From assembly GCF_016907735.1 (NCBI RefSeq), contig NZ_JAFBCP010000001.1:1860001-1924000 (forward strand): a DNA stretch of 64,000 bases, written 5' to 3'. Below the pieces are notes generated by a model. That model had not been told where the DNA came from. It worked only from the letters and a program-made list of their open reading frames with translations, and made no database searches. Made by a program: the position numbers and the translations under genes. Positions 54,434 through 63,659 of the stretch are shown here, one piece after another; position 1 is the stretch's first letter; each line of letters starts with the position of its first letter. Source of the DNA: Brevibacterium paucivorans (lineage in GTDB: Bacteria; Actinomycetota; Actinomycetes; Actinomycetales; Brevibacteriaceae).

Positions 54434-54501
54434 GCGTGTGAGTGGGCGTCACTATGCATACACTGCACCGGCGCCTGATCATCAGGCGCGACTATCGGGA
54501 T

Positions 54502-55164
54502 CTAGGCAAGAAATGCGTTGAGTGAGTCCTCCATCGGGGTATCCCCGTCGAGGATGTCCAGGTCTTTTCCATACGTGCGCTCATCATTCAGGACGTGCAG
54601 AATGAAGTTCGCTACATCGGCACGCGCCGTGGTCGAACCCTTACGTACCTCACCCTGGGAAACCGAGAGTTTCCTGGTCTCGGGTTCATCTGTCAGACGA
54701 CCAGGCTTGACAATCGTGAAGTCCAAGTCAGACGCCCGAAGCGAGTCATCGGCAATACGTTTGGCATCCCAGTACGCGGCAAAGACCGGGTCAGTGCCTT
54801 CTGCAGTTGGGTGCTCTGCTCCCACGAACGACACCTGTACAAACCGGGCCACGCCGGCTTCCTTGGCTGCCTGCTGAGAAGTGATCGCGGCTTTCAAGTC
54901 CGAGGTGTATTTCCGGAACACGCCCGAACCTCCACCCGCACCAGCGAGGAACACCACAGCGTCGTGACCTTTAACGACCTCGGCCAGTTCTGAAACCGCC
55001 ACTGTTTCCACATCGAGAACAACTGGGTGAGCGCCCATTGCGCTGAGCTCATCGACATGATCAGGGTTTCTCACCACGCTGGTGATACTGACGTCACCCT
55101 TACGTTCTGTGACGAGACGAGCAATTTTTCCGTGTCCACCAATGATTGCAATACGTGTGCTCAT
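54502..55164 (-). CDS. NAD(P)-binding Rossmann-fold protein (atypical SDR)
   Basis: 220 residues. GGHGKIARLV near the start is the glycine-rich dinucleotide site; VVFLAGAGGGSGVFRKYTSD and VKPGRLTDEP are typical of NAD(P)H-binding atypical short-chain dehydrogenases (YwnB/HSCARG-like). It lacks a clear YxxxK active site, so it may be a redox sensor or epimerase-like protein. ATG 55164 is chosen over one five codons upstream. Confidence 0.87.
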   Translation of the reverse strand: MSTRIAIIGGHGKIARLVTERKGDVSITSVVRNPDHVDELSAMGAHPVVLDVETVAVSELAEVVKGHDAVVFLAGAGGGSGVFRKYTSDLKAAITSQQAAKEAGVARFVQVSFVGAEHPTAEGTDPVFAAYWDAKRIADDSLRASDLDFTIVKPGRLTDEPETRKLSVSQGEVRKGSTTARADVANFILHVLNDERTYGKDLDILDGDTPMEDSLNAFLA

Positions 55165-55244
55165 ACCCGCGAAACACACAGTGCGCGCGAACTATTCCAT
55201 GTGTACTGCATCGCCATCAAGTTTGACGGTCTCAGCCCACCGGT

Positions 55245-56243
55245 TTAGCCCATGAACTCCCAGTGCCACGGCTCAGGCAATGACCCGCCTTGGCGTGCCC
55301 AGCCGGGGTGATCCCACCCGTACTTAGGGCCGTTTGTGCGCAACCACCGATGCTCTGATGTACCAAAGCGGTTGATGCCTCCGCCGAGGTCCACGGCAAG
55401 GCCCCACCCGTGGTTCGACCGACCTGGGGTCGCTGCCATTCTGCCTTTGCGTTTCTTCAGGATCACCTGCTGCTCATATGTGCGGTATGAGTCAGTCACT
55501 GAGATCGGCCGGCCGAACTGGGCCTTGAACGCAGCTGACAATTCATCGAAGGCTCGGGCTGCATCGCATCTGAGCATGTGCCCAGGCGCTGACTTCACAG
55601 CGCACATTGCGACTGCTGGGATTCGCCCGTTTTGGTGCCCACCCCACGGGCCTGCTCCTTTACCTTTGCCCTTATAACTCGGCTGTTGATCGACTGCCAA
55701 GGGTTTAGGCGCTTGCGCCTCTGGTAGAAGGATCGAAGCGCCAGAAGAGAAGAAATCTACCGGATTGAGGTAATCTTTCGCTCTGTCCTTACGCCATACA
55801 CCCACATGCACGCACCCTTGCGGGCAATGCGACGGTGAGGACACCTTAGCCATGTGCATCCCCGGGGTAATGTCATCGCCCTTCTTCAAATCGCTGTCGA
55901 CCGACTCATAACTCACCACATAGTTACCTACCTCGACACTCATCACGCGTTTCCCCGCGATCACTCCCACGAACCGCACCACCCCAAAACCTGGGGCACG
56001 CACGGGCTCACCTGGAAGCGCCAGGACATCGACACCTCGGTGCCCGGACTGCCAATTCTTGTCTGGCTTATCGAAACCACGAATCACTTCAAACCCAGGC
56101 ACCGGAGTCATCCACGTGCCAGACGGTTCATCTGAGTGCTCACCGGGTGCCGCATACACCACGGAATCTGGAACATGTGTGGCACTCATCAGCGTCATCG
56201 CTAAAACGAGCCACGAAACTACAGTCAAAATTCGAGAAATCAT
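55245..56243 (-). CDS. Secreted double peptidase: LytM (M23) plus VanY (M15)
   Basis: 332 residues with a signal peptide (about 1-31). Residues about 60-165 are an M23 domain: GHRGVDVLALPGEPVRA with metal ligands His and Asp, and CVHVGVWR with the last His. After a Lys/Gly-rich linker, residues about 205-332 are an M15 D-alanyl-D-alanine carboxypeptidase-like domain (SYRTYEQQ, SNHGWGLAVDLGGG, EPWHWEFMG). It should cut or trim cell-wall peptides. An M23 gene beside rpsB is usual in Actinobacteria; the M15 fusion is notable. Confidence 0.88.
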   Translation of the reverse strand: MISRILTVVSWLVLAMTLMSATHVPDSVVYAAPGEHSDEPSGTWMTPVPGFEVIRGFDKPDKNWQSGHRGVDVLALPGEPVRAPGFGVVRFVGVIAGKRVMSVEVGNYVVSYESVDSDLKKGDDITPGMHMAKVSSPSHCPQGCVHVGVWRKDRAKDYLNPVDFFSSGASILLPEAQAPKPLAVDQQPSYKGKGKGAGPWGGHQNGRIPAVAMCAVKSAPGHMLRCDAARAFDELSAAFKAQFGRPISVTDSYRTYEQQVILKKRKGRMAATPGRSNHGWGLAVDLGGGINRFGTSEHRWLRTNGPKYGWDHPGWARQGGSLPEPWHWEFMG

Positions 56244-56624
56244 GTACTTATAGCACTACGTGACCAGCACTGATAAAAGACCCGAATCCAAACCTGTGGA
56301 AACCGCGGAGTCTTCCACACAGCTCTTGCCACGGGAACGAAAAACAATCCACACGCGCGGTGCCATAAGTACCTATTTGGTTACTCGCGCGTGACCTGCA
56401 TAAAATAGGGCCAGCAGGAGTGTCAGAACTCTTGACTACGCGTATCCGACACACGAGCGGTGCCTCAGGTGCGTTTTATCCACACATATTCCTCCAGCAG
56501 GACACGTGGGTGAAGCGTGGGCTTCCGCCACGGATACCAGGAACAAACCGAAATCCGCGCAGGGTCAACCCAGTTGGAACCTGCGCCCGAACGCGCGTAA
56601 GCGCCATGAAAGGAGGGCGTCGGC
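56244..56624 (+). promoter_or_regulatory. rpsB promoter and leader region
   Basis: A 381-base gap without a gene. A sigma-70-like promoter TTGGTT-N18-TAAAAT lies at 56377-56406, leaving about a 210-base leader before rpsB. That length suits an S2-binding autoregulatory leader, as known for rpsB in other bacteria, but I could not fold a defined structure. SD is AAAGGAGGG, close to the ATG. Confidence 0.5.
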
Positions 56625-57581
56625 ATGGCCGTCGTCACCACTCGCCAGTTGCTCGACTCCGGTGTTCACTTTGGTCACCAGACTCGTCGCTGGAACCCCA
56701 AGATGAAGCGTTTCATTTTCACGGAACGCAACGGCATCTACATCATTGACCTGCAGCAGACGCTGGGCTACATCGACACCGCATTCGAGTTCATCAAAGA
56801 AACCGTTGCGCACGGCGGATCGATCATGTTCGTCGGAACCAAGAAGCAGGCCCAGGAAGCTATTGCCGAACAGGCACAGCGCGTTGGTCAGCCATTCGTG
56901 AACCAGCGCTGGTTGGGCGGTATGCTCACCAACTTCCAGACCATCTCCGGTCGTCTGCGCCGTCTGAAGGAACTCGAAGAAATCGACTTCGACGACGTAG
57001 CTGGATCGGGTCACACCAAGAAGGAACTGCTCATCCTGTCGCGCGAAAAGGAAAAGCTTGAGCGCACCCTGGGCGGTATCCGCGACATGCAGCGCACCCC
57101 TTCAGCAGTGTGGATCGTTGACACCAAGAAGGAACACCTGGCTGTTGACGAAGCTAAGAAGCTTGGTATCCCAATCGTGGGTATCCTCGACACCAACTGC
57201 GACCCTGACGAAGTTGACTACCCAATCCCAGGTAACGACGACTCGATTCGCTCCGTAGCCCTTCTGACCCGCGTCGTTGCAGACGCAGTTGCCGAAGGTC
57301 TGCTCAAGCGCCACTCGTCTGACGAAGGTGAAAAGAACGTCTCCGCTGTTGACGTTGAACCAATGCCAGAATGGGAACGCGAACTCCTCGAAGGTAAGAG
57401 CGGGGACGACGCTAAGGCAGAAGACGCTAAGGCTGACGAAGCCAAGGCAGAAGAAACAAAGGAAGCCAAGGACGAAACCAAGGCTGCCGACGCTATGGAA
57501 GAACCCAAAGCAGAAGCAGCCCAGGAAGAATCCAAGGAAGAAGCCGCCGCTGACGCCGACGACAAGTCGACCGAAGCCTGA
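56625..57581 (+). CDS. rpsB: 30S ribosomal protein S2 with KEA-rich tail
   Basis: Residues 1-235 are S2 ([63 protein letters not shown]). The last about 70 residues are an Asp/Glu/Lys/Ala repeat tail ([18 protein letters not shown]), giving 318 residues. Such tails occur in Actinobacteria. tsf follows 54 bases downstream. Confidence 0.97.
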   Translation: MAVVTTRQLLDSGVHFGHQTRRWNPKMKRFIFTERNGIYIIDLQQTLGYIDTAFEFIKETVAHGGSIMFVGTKKQAQEAIAEQAQRVGQPFVNQRWLGGMLTNFQTISGRLRRLKELEEIDFDDVAGSGHTKKELLILSREKEKLERTLGGIRDMQRTPSAVWIVDTKKEHLAVDEAKKLGIPIVGILDTNCDPDEVDYPIPGNDDSIRSVALLTRVVADAVAEGLLKRHSSDEGEKNVSAVDVEPMPEWERELLEGKSGDDAKAEDAKADEAKAEETKEAKDETKAADAMEEPKAEAAQEESKEEAAADADDKSTEA

Positions 57582-57635
57582 CACGTTAGTGCTGTAACCC
57601 CACGCACGTAAATCCTCTCGACTATAGGAGATCAC

Positions 57636-58463
57636 ATGGCAAACTACACCGCCGCTGACATCAAGGCTCTGCGCGAAAAGACCGGTGCAGGCATGATGGA
57701 CGTGAAGAAGGCTCTTGACGAGGCTCAGGGCGACCAGGCCAAGGCTGTTGAAATCCTGCGCGTAAAGGGCCTCAAGGGTGCCACCAAGCGCGAAGGACGT
57801 TCGACCTCGGACGGTCTTGTTGCTATCAAGACCGACGGTGGCGTCGGTACCATGATCGAATTCAACTCCGAAACCGACTTCGTTGCTAAGTCCGACAAGT
57901 TCATCAGCCTGGCTGACGAAATTCTGGAACTGGCAGTGGCGAACAACGCTTCGGACGCTGAAGAGTTCAAGAACGTGGAAATCGACGGCAAGCCTGTCTC
58001 CCAGATCATCACCGAAGGTGGTGCCTCCCTGGGCGAAAAGGTTGACCTGAAGACCGTTGCGCGCCTCGAAGGTGCCAAGGTCGCTTCCTACCTGCACCGC
58101 ACCAACAAGGACCTGCCTCCACAGGTTGGTGTTCTGCTGGCATACGAAGGTGACAACGACCAGGCTGCACACGACGTAGCCGTGCACATCGCTGCTCTTG
58201 CACCTAAGTACTTCAGCCGCGAAGACGTTCCAGCTGAACTGGTTGAAAAGGAACGCGAAATCGCTTTGGAAACCGCAAAGAACGAAGGCAAGCCAGAAGC
58301 TGCTCTGCCAAAGATCGTTGAAGGCCGCGTCAACGGATTCTTCAAGGAAAACGTTCTGCTGGACCAGGGCTTTGCCAAGGAGCCAAAGAAGTCGGTTCAG
58401 TCCATCCTGGACGAAGCTGGCATCAAGGCAACCGGTTTCGCACGCGTGCGTGTGGGATCCTAA
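57636..58463 (+). CDS. tsf: Elongation factor Ts
   Basis: EF-Ts regenerates EF-Tu-GTP. Signatures LREKTGAGMMDVKKAL near residue 10 and GGVGTMIEFNSETDFVAK near 65-85. 275 residues is normal. ATG is preceded by TAGGAG. A strong terminator follows, ending the rpsB-tsf unit. Confidence 0.98.
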   Translation: MANYTAADIKALREKTGAGMMDVKKALDEAQGDQAKAVEILRVKGLKGATKREGRSTSDGLVAIKTDGGVGTMIEFNSETDFVAKSDKFISLADEILELAVANNASDAEEFKNVEIDGKPVSQIITEGGASLGEKVDLKTVARLEGAKVASYLHRTNKDLPPQVGVLLAYEGDNDQAAHDVAVHIAALAPKYFSREDVPAELVEKEREIALETAKNEGKPEAALPKIVEGRVNGFFKENVLLDQGFAKEPKKSVQSILDEAGIKATGFARVRVGS

Positions 58464-58481
58464 TCTAAGCGCTAGCTAACA

Positions 58482-58517
58482 AAAACGTGCCACCACACTC
58501 TTGTGGTGGCACGTTTT
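58482..58517. terminator. Strong intrinsic terminator after tsf
   Basis: A perfect 16-bp stem AAAACGTGCCACCACA with TGTGGTGGCACGTTTT around CTCT, followed by GTTTTG. It can act in both directions. Confidence 0.93.
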
Positions 58518-58658
58518 GTTTTGCCGTGTGCCGGAGGGTTTAGGCCCAGCAAGTTCACGTGGTCTTTACCCAGGTAGGGGCGGGTCTTTACCCTCTCGCG
58601 AGTCCGTGGTTACACCCAGCGCTTACTGTGTGGGGAATACCCACAATCGAAAGGACTC

Positions 58659-59294
58659 ATGATGACCCTCATGCTCGGTGACGTAGCCCCAGACTTCACC
58701 TCCGAAACCTCGGCTGGCGAAATCTCGTTCCACGACTGGGCTGGTGACAACTGGGTTGTGCTCTTCTCGCACCCAGCCGACTTCACCCCCGTCTGCACCA
58801 CCGAGCTGGGTCGCGTCGCACAGCTGAGCGACGAATGGGCAAAGCGGGACGTTAAGCCAATCGCCCTGTCAGTGGACTCGAAAGAAGACCACGACAACTG
58901 GATCTCCGACATCAACTCCTACGGCAACACCACCGTGGAATACCCCATCATCGCCGACCCCAACAAAACAGTCGCGGAACTCTACGGCATGATCCACCCC
59001 AACGAAGGCGACACGTCATCGGTGCGTTCGGTGTTCATCATTGACCCGGCCAAGAAGATCCGCCTCACCATGACCTACCCCAAGTCAACCGGGCGCAACT
59101 TCGACGAAATCCTTCGCGTGATCGACGCCCTCCAAACCGCAGACCGCGCGGAAGTCGCCACCCCAGTGGACTGGAAGAGCGGCGACCGGATCGTCGTCCC
59201 ACCAACCGTCACCACTGACGAAGCCCGCGAACGCTTTGACGACGTCCAGGAGTCCTTCCCTTACTTGCGCACCGCCCAGATCCGCGGAAACTAG
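58659..59294 (+). CDS. 1-Cys peroxiredoxin (Prx6/AhpC-TSA family)
   Basis: 211 residues. The peroxidatic Cys is in HPADFTPVCTTELGR, the Prx6-type motif; the C-terminal extension (PVDWKSGDRIVVPP) is also Prx6-like, and no second resolving cysteine is seen. It reduces peroxides at the expense of thiols. An SD AAAGGACTC precedes ATG 58659; ATG 58662 is equivalent. It has its own unit after the tsf terminator. Confidence 0.95.
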   Translation: MMTLMLGDVAPDFTSETSAGEISFHDWAGDNWVVLFSHPADFTPVCTTELGRVAQLSDEWAKRDVKPIALSVDSKEDHDNWISDINSYGNTTVEYPIIADPNKTVAELYGMIHPNEGDTSSVRSVFIIDPAKKIRLTMTYPKSTGRNFDEILRVIDALQTADRAEVATPVDWKSGDRIVVPPTVTTDEARERFDDVQESFPYLRTAQIRGN

Positions 59295-59378
59295 GTACCA
59301 CCTCGGCGGCGCTTACACAAACGCTGTGGGCGACCGTTAGTATTAGAGGTGGCCCGCAAGTTCTGACGTGAGGATCCC

Positions 59379-60131
59379 ATGGAATCGCCTGTTCATTTTT
59401 CTAGCCACGCAATGCATCCGGTTCGTACTGATCGCAGGCGAGTGCTTCTGAAACTGTCAGGTGAAGTTTTTGGTGGGGGATCCGTTGGGGTAAACCCGGA
59501 CATTGTGTCGGCAATCGCTAAGCAGATCGTGCCTACCGTGCCCGAGGTGGAAATCAGTATCGTCGTAGGTGGCGGCAATTTCTTCCGCGGGGCGGAACTG
59601 CAGCAACGTGGAATGGACCGTACACGTGCGGACTACATGGGCATGTTGGGCACCGTGATGAACTGCCTTGCTCTGCAGGACTTCTTGGAACAGCAGGGCG
59701 TGGACACGCGTGTGCAAACCGCAATCCCTATGAGCCAGGTGGCCGAGTCGTATATTCCGCGCCGCGCCATGCGACACATGGAAAAGGACCGTGTCGTGAT
59801 TTTCGGCGCGGGTGCTGGACTGCCGTTCTTCTCAACCGACACCGTGGCTGCACAGCGTGCGCTCGAAATCCACGCCGACGAAGTTCTCATCGCCAAGAAC
59901 GGTGTGGACGGCGTGTACACCGCGGACCCCAAGAAGGACCCGTCGGCCACCAAGATTGACCACATCACCTTCCAAGACGCACTTACCCGAGGCCTCAAAG
60001 TCGTCGACGCGACCGCGTTCAGTTTGTGCATGGACAACTCCCTTCCCATGCGTGTCTTTGGCATGCAGGGTGACGGCAACTTGCAGCGCGCGATCATGGG
60101 CGAAGACATCGGAACCGTAGTCAGCGCATAG
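59379..60131 (+). CDS. pyrH: Uridylate kinase PyrH
   Basis: A hexameric bacterial UMP kinase making UDP, feedback-controlled by [14 protein letters not shown] near the start, [23 protein letters not shown] and [19 protein letters not shown] are family motifs. 250 residues; ATG 59379 with GAGGAT upstream. It heads pyrH-frr-cdsA, the conserved order. Confidence 0.97.
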   Translation: MESPVHFSSHAMHPVRTDRRRVLLKLSGEVFGGGSVGVNPDIVSAIAKQIVPTVPEVEISIVVGGGNFFRGAELQQRGMDRTRADYMGMLGTVMNCLALQDFLEQQGVDTRVQTAIPMSQVAESYIPRRAMRHMEKDRVVIFGAGAGLPFFSTDTVAAQRALEIHADEVLIAKNGVDGVYTADPKKDPSATKIDHITFQDALTRGLKVVDATAFSLCMDNSLPMRVFGMQGDGNLQRAIMGEDIGTVVSA

Positions 60132-60190
60132 AGTCTGCCGTCCAGGTCACCCCAGGTAGGATTGAACAGAACGTTCCCAAGGAGAAGACA

Positions 60191-60748
60191 TTGATCAACG
60201 GAATTCTTAAAGAAGCTAGCGCCAAAATGGATGGTGCGATCGAAGCTACCCAGTCCGCTTTCGGTAACGTACGAACCGGTCGCGCCAACCCTGGCCTGTT
60301 TTCTAACATCCCTGTGGAGTACTACGGCACTGCCACACCTATGCAACAGCTCGCATCGTTCCAGGTGCCTGAAGCTCGCACCATTCTCATCACCCCATAT
60401 GACCGCAGCGCGTTGACCGACATTGAGAACGCGTTGCGTAACTCCGACATCGGCGCCAACCCCGCTAACGACGGAAACGTTATCCGCGTGACCCTCCCGG
60501 AACTCACCGAAGAGCGCCGTAAGGAGTACGTCAAGATCGTCAAGGGCGATGCTGAAGAAGGTCGCATCTCAGTGCGCAACGTGCGTCGCAAGGCCAAAGA
60601 ACAGCTCGAACGCATCCAGAAGGACGGCGAAGCTGGTGAGGACGAAGTCAAGCACGCTCTTGGCGAACTCGACGAACTCACCAAGAAGAAAGTCGACGAA
60701 ATCGACTCGCTTCTGGCCGCTAAAGAAAAAGAGCTGCTTGAAGTCTGA
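60191..60748 (+). CDS. frr: Ribosome recycling factor
   Basis: RRF splits post-termination ribosomes with EF-G. 185 residues, with VRTGRANPGLF, EEGRISVRNVRRKAKEQLE and a C-terminal LAAKEKELLEV. Start is TTG at 60191, 9 bases after GGAG; no ATG or GTG fits the family N-terminus. Confidence 0.96.
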   Translation: MINGILKEASAKMDGAIEATQSAFGNVRTGRANPGLFSNIPVEYYGTATPMQQLASFQVPEARTILITPYDRSALTDIENALRNSDIGANPANDGNVIRVTLPELTEERRKEYVKIVKGDAEEGRISVRNVRRKAKEQLERIQKDGEAGEDEVKHALGELDELTKKKVDEIDSLLAAKEKELLEV

Positions 60749-60749
60749 T

Positions 60750-61685
60750 TTGTCGTCTTACGACGAGCGCCAGTCGAAAACTTCGGCTGGCGCATCTTCG
60801 ACTTCTCAGAACCCCGTCACGGGGGCTGAACCCAACCCGCAGGCACCTCAGCCACCAAAAAAGGACTACGGGCGAGCCGGGCGCAACCTTCCGGCGGCGA
60901 TCGCCGTGGGTCTGGTGCTGGGTGGCGCTGTACTTGCCAGCCTGGTGTTCATTCCCGAAATGTTTTTGGTTGTGGCACTCATTGGTGTCGTGGCTGCGAC
61001 CTGGGAACTGTCCAACGCACTGAGCCGATCCGGTTCTAAGGTGGCGCGTGTTCCCACCATGATTTCAGCTGGGTTCATGATCCTGGCCGCATATTTTCTG
61101 GGGCGTGAAGCGCTCTGGGTGACCTTCACACTGGGGTGTGGGTTCATCCTCATCTACAACCAGATCCGCCGGCACCGCCTCAACCCTGTAAAAGACGTGT
61201 GCTTGAGCATCTTCGCCCTCACGTATGTGGGGCTGATGGGCTCGTTCATCGCCTACATGTTGTCGTTTCCCATGGGCAATATGCTGGTGATCACCTTCCT
61301 GGCCATGGTCGTTGCTAGTGATACCGGTGGTTATACCTTTGGTGTTCTGTGGGGCAAGCACCCCATTGCGCCAAGCATTTCGCCTAAAAAGTCGTGGGAA
61401 GGCTTTGCAGGATCCGCGCTCTTCTCCACCGTTGTAGGCGTGTGCATGGTGGTGCTGGCGTTCGGTGCTCCGTGGTGGACCGGCCTTGTTCTAGGCATGG
61501 TCATTCCGGTTTTCGCCACACTGGGCGACTTCTCCGAATCCATGATCAAACGTGACTTGGGTCTTAAAGACATGGGCACGTTGCTACCTGGCCACGGGGG
61601 AGTGATGGACCGGTTGGACTCGATCCTTCCAACCGCACCAGTGGCTCTTGCGCTCTACCACTTCTTGCCAGGTCTTCTGTTCTAG
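60750..61685 (+). CDS. cdsA: Phosphatidate cytidylyltransferase CdsA
   Basis: It makes CDP-diacylglycerol from phosphatidate and CTP, the branch point of phospholipid synthesis. About 311 residues: a 35-residue polar leader, eight or so membrane segments from AGRNLPAAIAVGLVLGG on, and the signature SPKKSWEGFAGS with DLGLKDMGTLLPGHGGVMDR near the C-terminus. Start is taken as TTG 60750, 1 base after the frr stop, because no other start precedes the first helix. Confidence 0.93.
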   Translation: MSSYDERQSKTSAGASSTSQNPVTGAEPNPQAPQPPKKDYGRAGRNLPAAIAVGLVLGGAVLASLVFIPEMFLVVALIGVVAATWELSNALSRSGSKVARVPTMISAGFMILAAYFLGREALWVTFTLGCGFILIYNQIRRHRLNPVKDVCLSIFALTYVGLMGSFIAYMLSFPMGNMLVITFLAMVVASDTGGYTFGVLWGKHPIAPSISPKKSWEGFAGSALFSTVVGVCMVVLAFGAPWWTGLVLGMVIPVFATLGDFSESMIKRDLGLKDMGTLLPGHGGVMDRLDSILPTAPVALALYHFLPGLLF

Positions 61686-61760
61686 GCGGACCGGTTCTAG
61701 GTGGACCGGGCAACACGCGAAGTGTCTGTCTGAGCTAATTCGTGCGATACTGGGAGGGCC

Positions 61761-63092
61761 ATGGCCCAGAATTTAACACCTCGTCAGGTACGCCCTGTTG
61801 TCGAACATGAGGACGGAACGACCTCGAAAACCCCCATGCGGGACGGTCGGCCCCTCCTGAATTTTCGGTCACCTCGGGTGAAACAGCCGCCTCAGCACCT
61901 AGCCGACTTGTCGCTAGAAGAACTGACGCAGGCTGTCAAAGACAAAGGGCTTCCCGGGTTCCGAGCCAAACAGCTGGCCACCCACTACTACGTACACAAC
62001 ACCACTGACCCAGCTGACATGACCGACTTGCCGGCCGAACAGCGCGAAGAACTCGCTACAGAGTTCTTCCCACCACTGCTCACCGAGGTCAGGCGCCTGC
62101 GCACAGAAGACGGTGACACCATCAAATTCCTGTGGCGGCTGTTCGACGGTGCCATGGTCGAATCCGTGCTCATGCGCTACCGTAACCGCATCACCTTGTG
62201 CGTGTCCTCGCAGTGTGGGTGCGGAATGAACTGCCCGTTTTGCGCAACCGGCCAGCAGGGCCTCACCCGCAACATGTCCACGGCCGAAATCGTCGACCAA
62301 GTCATCCAAGCAAACCGCGTGATCGCAGCCGGGGAACTGGCCCCTGCCGCCGCAACGACCACCAACTACCTGGGTGAAGAGGCAGCTGAAGTCGGTTCCG
62401 AAGCCGACACCCCCGAAGGCGCCGCAGACGCGCCAGCAGAAACCGGCGCCGCAGACGCCCAAGCCGCTACCACCTCGGCCGGGGTACACGACCGTGTCGC
62501 CAACGTGGTGTTTATGGGAATGGGTGAGCCGCTGGCCAACTACAAGCGCGTCATGAACGCGGTGCGCCGCTTCACCACACCAGCACCAGCCGGCCTGGGC
62601 ATGTCGCCGCGCCGCATCACCGTGTCGACCGTGGGCTTGGTGCCGGGCATCAAGAAACTCGCCACGGAAAACATCCCGGTGACGTTTGCGCTGAGCCTGC
62701 ACGCACCGGATGACGACCTGCGTGACGAAATGATTCCCGTCAACACGCGGTGGAACGCCGACGAAGCGATCGACGCCGCGTACGACTACTACAAAACCAC
62801 TGGCCGGCGCGTGTCGATCGAATACGCGCTCATTAAAGACATGAACGACCACGCGTGGCGTGCGGAGCTTCTGGCTAAGAAGCTCAACGCCCGAGGTCGT
62901 GGCTGGGTTCACGTGAACCCAATCCCGCTTAACCCCACGCCAGGGTCCGTATGGACGGCTTCCGAGCCCGAGGTTGCCGCTGAGTTCGTGTGCAGGCTCG
63001 TCAAGGCGGGGGTACCGACTACAATTCGAGACACACGCGGTAAAGACATCGACGGTGCGTGTGGTCAGCTGGCTGCTGAGGATGAGGACTAA
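61761..63092 (+). CDS. rlmN: 23S rRNA (adenine(2503)-C2)-methyltransferase RlmN
   Basis: A radical SAM enzyme making m2A2503 in 23S rRNA and m2A37 in some tRNAs. Cluster motif CGMNCPFC, VVFMGMGEPLANY and the C-terminal catalytic Cys in KDIDGACGQLA. At 443 residues it is longer than usual: an Ala/Glu/Thr-rich insertion of about 50 residues (bases about 62335-62490) lies between the cluster motif and GMGEP. ATG 61761 follows GGGAGGGCC. Confidence 0.95.
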   Translation: MAQNLTPRQVRPVVEHEDGTTSKTPMRDGRPLLNFRSPRVKQPPQHLADLSLEELTQAVKDKGLPGFRAKQLATHYYVHNTTDPADMTDLPAEQREELATEFFPPLLTEVRRLRTEDGDTIKFLWRLFDGAMVESVLMRYRNRITLCVSSQCGCGMNCPFCATGQQGLTRNMSTAEIVDQVIQANRVIAAGELAPAAATTTNYLGEEAAEVGSEADTPEGAADAPAETGAADAQAATTSAGVHDRVANVVFMGMGEPLANYKRVMNAVRRFTTPAPAGLGMSPRRITVSTVGLVPGIKKLATENIPVTFALSLHAPDDDLRDEMIPVNTRWNADEAIDAAYDYYKTTGRRVSIEYALIKDMNDHAWRAELLAKKLNARGRGWVHVNPIPLNPTPGSVWTASEPEVAAEFVCRLVKAGVPTTIRDTRGKDIDGACGQLAAEDED

Positions 63093-63101
63093 GGAGACGC
63101 T

Positions 63102-63659
63102 TTGGAACAGAACTTCCCCAAGATGTCGGGGTGGAAGAACGGTTATGACCCGGCACAGGTCGACAGCTTCTTCAAGCGCGCCCGCGAAAGCTTTGAGCGC
63201 GAAACCCCTCAGCCTGGCGACCTGGATGCGCGTGCGGTGCGCACTGTTGGTTTTGACTTAAAGCGCGGTGGCTACCACGTGGGCGTTGTTGACGCGGCCC
63301 TTGACCGTTTGGAGGATGCGTTCGCCAAGCGTAGCCGTGAGCAGCTGGTCGCCACCTCTGGTGAGGACGCTTGGGTTGATGAGCTCACGCGCGCTGCCGG
63401 TTCGTTGCGTGGGCGTCTGAGCCGTGCGCCAGGTGAGCGTTTTAACTTGGCTGAGCGTGGCGCCATCGGCTACGACATCGAAGAAGTCGACGAACTGTGC
63501 GACAAGATCAACGCGTACTTCACCGATGGCCTGGCGATGAGCGTGGACGAGGTTCGTCGCGTCCTGTTCAAGATCCGCAAGGGCAAGAAGGCGTACAACG
63601 AAGACCAGGTGGATGCGTTCATCGACCGTGTTGTTGAAGTGATGGCATCGGTTGACTGA
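63102..63659 (+). CDS. DivIVA-domain-containing protein with two domain starts
   Basis: 185 residues. FPKMSGWKNGYDPAQVDSFF near residue 5 and GYDIEEVDELCDKINAYF near residue 125 both resemble the DivIVA N-terminal segment that binds curved membrane, and two further GYHVGVVDAALDRLEDAF- and AYNEDQVDAFIDRVVEVM-like units are visible. Such proteins localise to poles or septa in Actinobacteria. TTG 63102 with AAGGAG 6 bases upstream is the start. No long coiled coil follows. Confidence 0.8.
   Translation: MEQNFPKMSGWKNGYDPAQVDSFFKRARESFERETPQPGDLDARAVRTVGFDLKRGGYHVGVVDAALDRLEDAFAKRSREQLVATSGEDAWVDELTRAAGSLRGRLSRAPGERFNLAERGAIGYDIEEVDELCDKINAYFTDGLAMSVDEVRRVLFKIRKGKKAYNEDQVDAFIDRVVEVMASVD

Noticed and set aside
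57102-58187. Minus-strand frame of 361 codons across rpsB-tsf
   Set aside because: Phe/Val/Gly-rich artefact of the codon bias of two ribosomal-type genes.
61914-62912. Minus-strand frame of 332 codons opposite rlmN
   Set aside because: No recognisable motif and full overlap with a well-defined enzyme gene.
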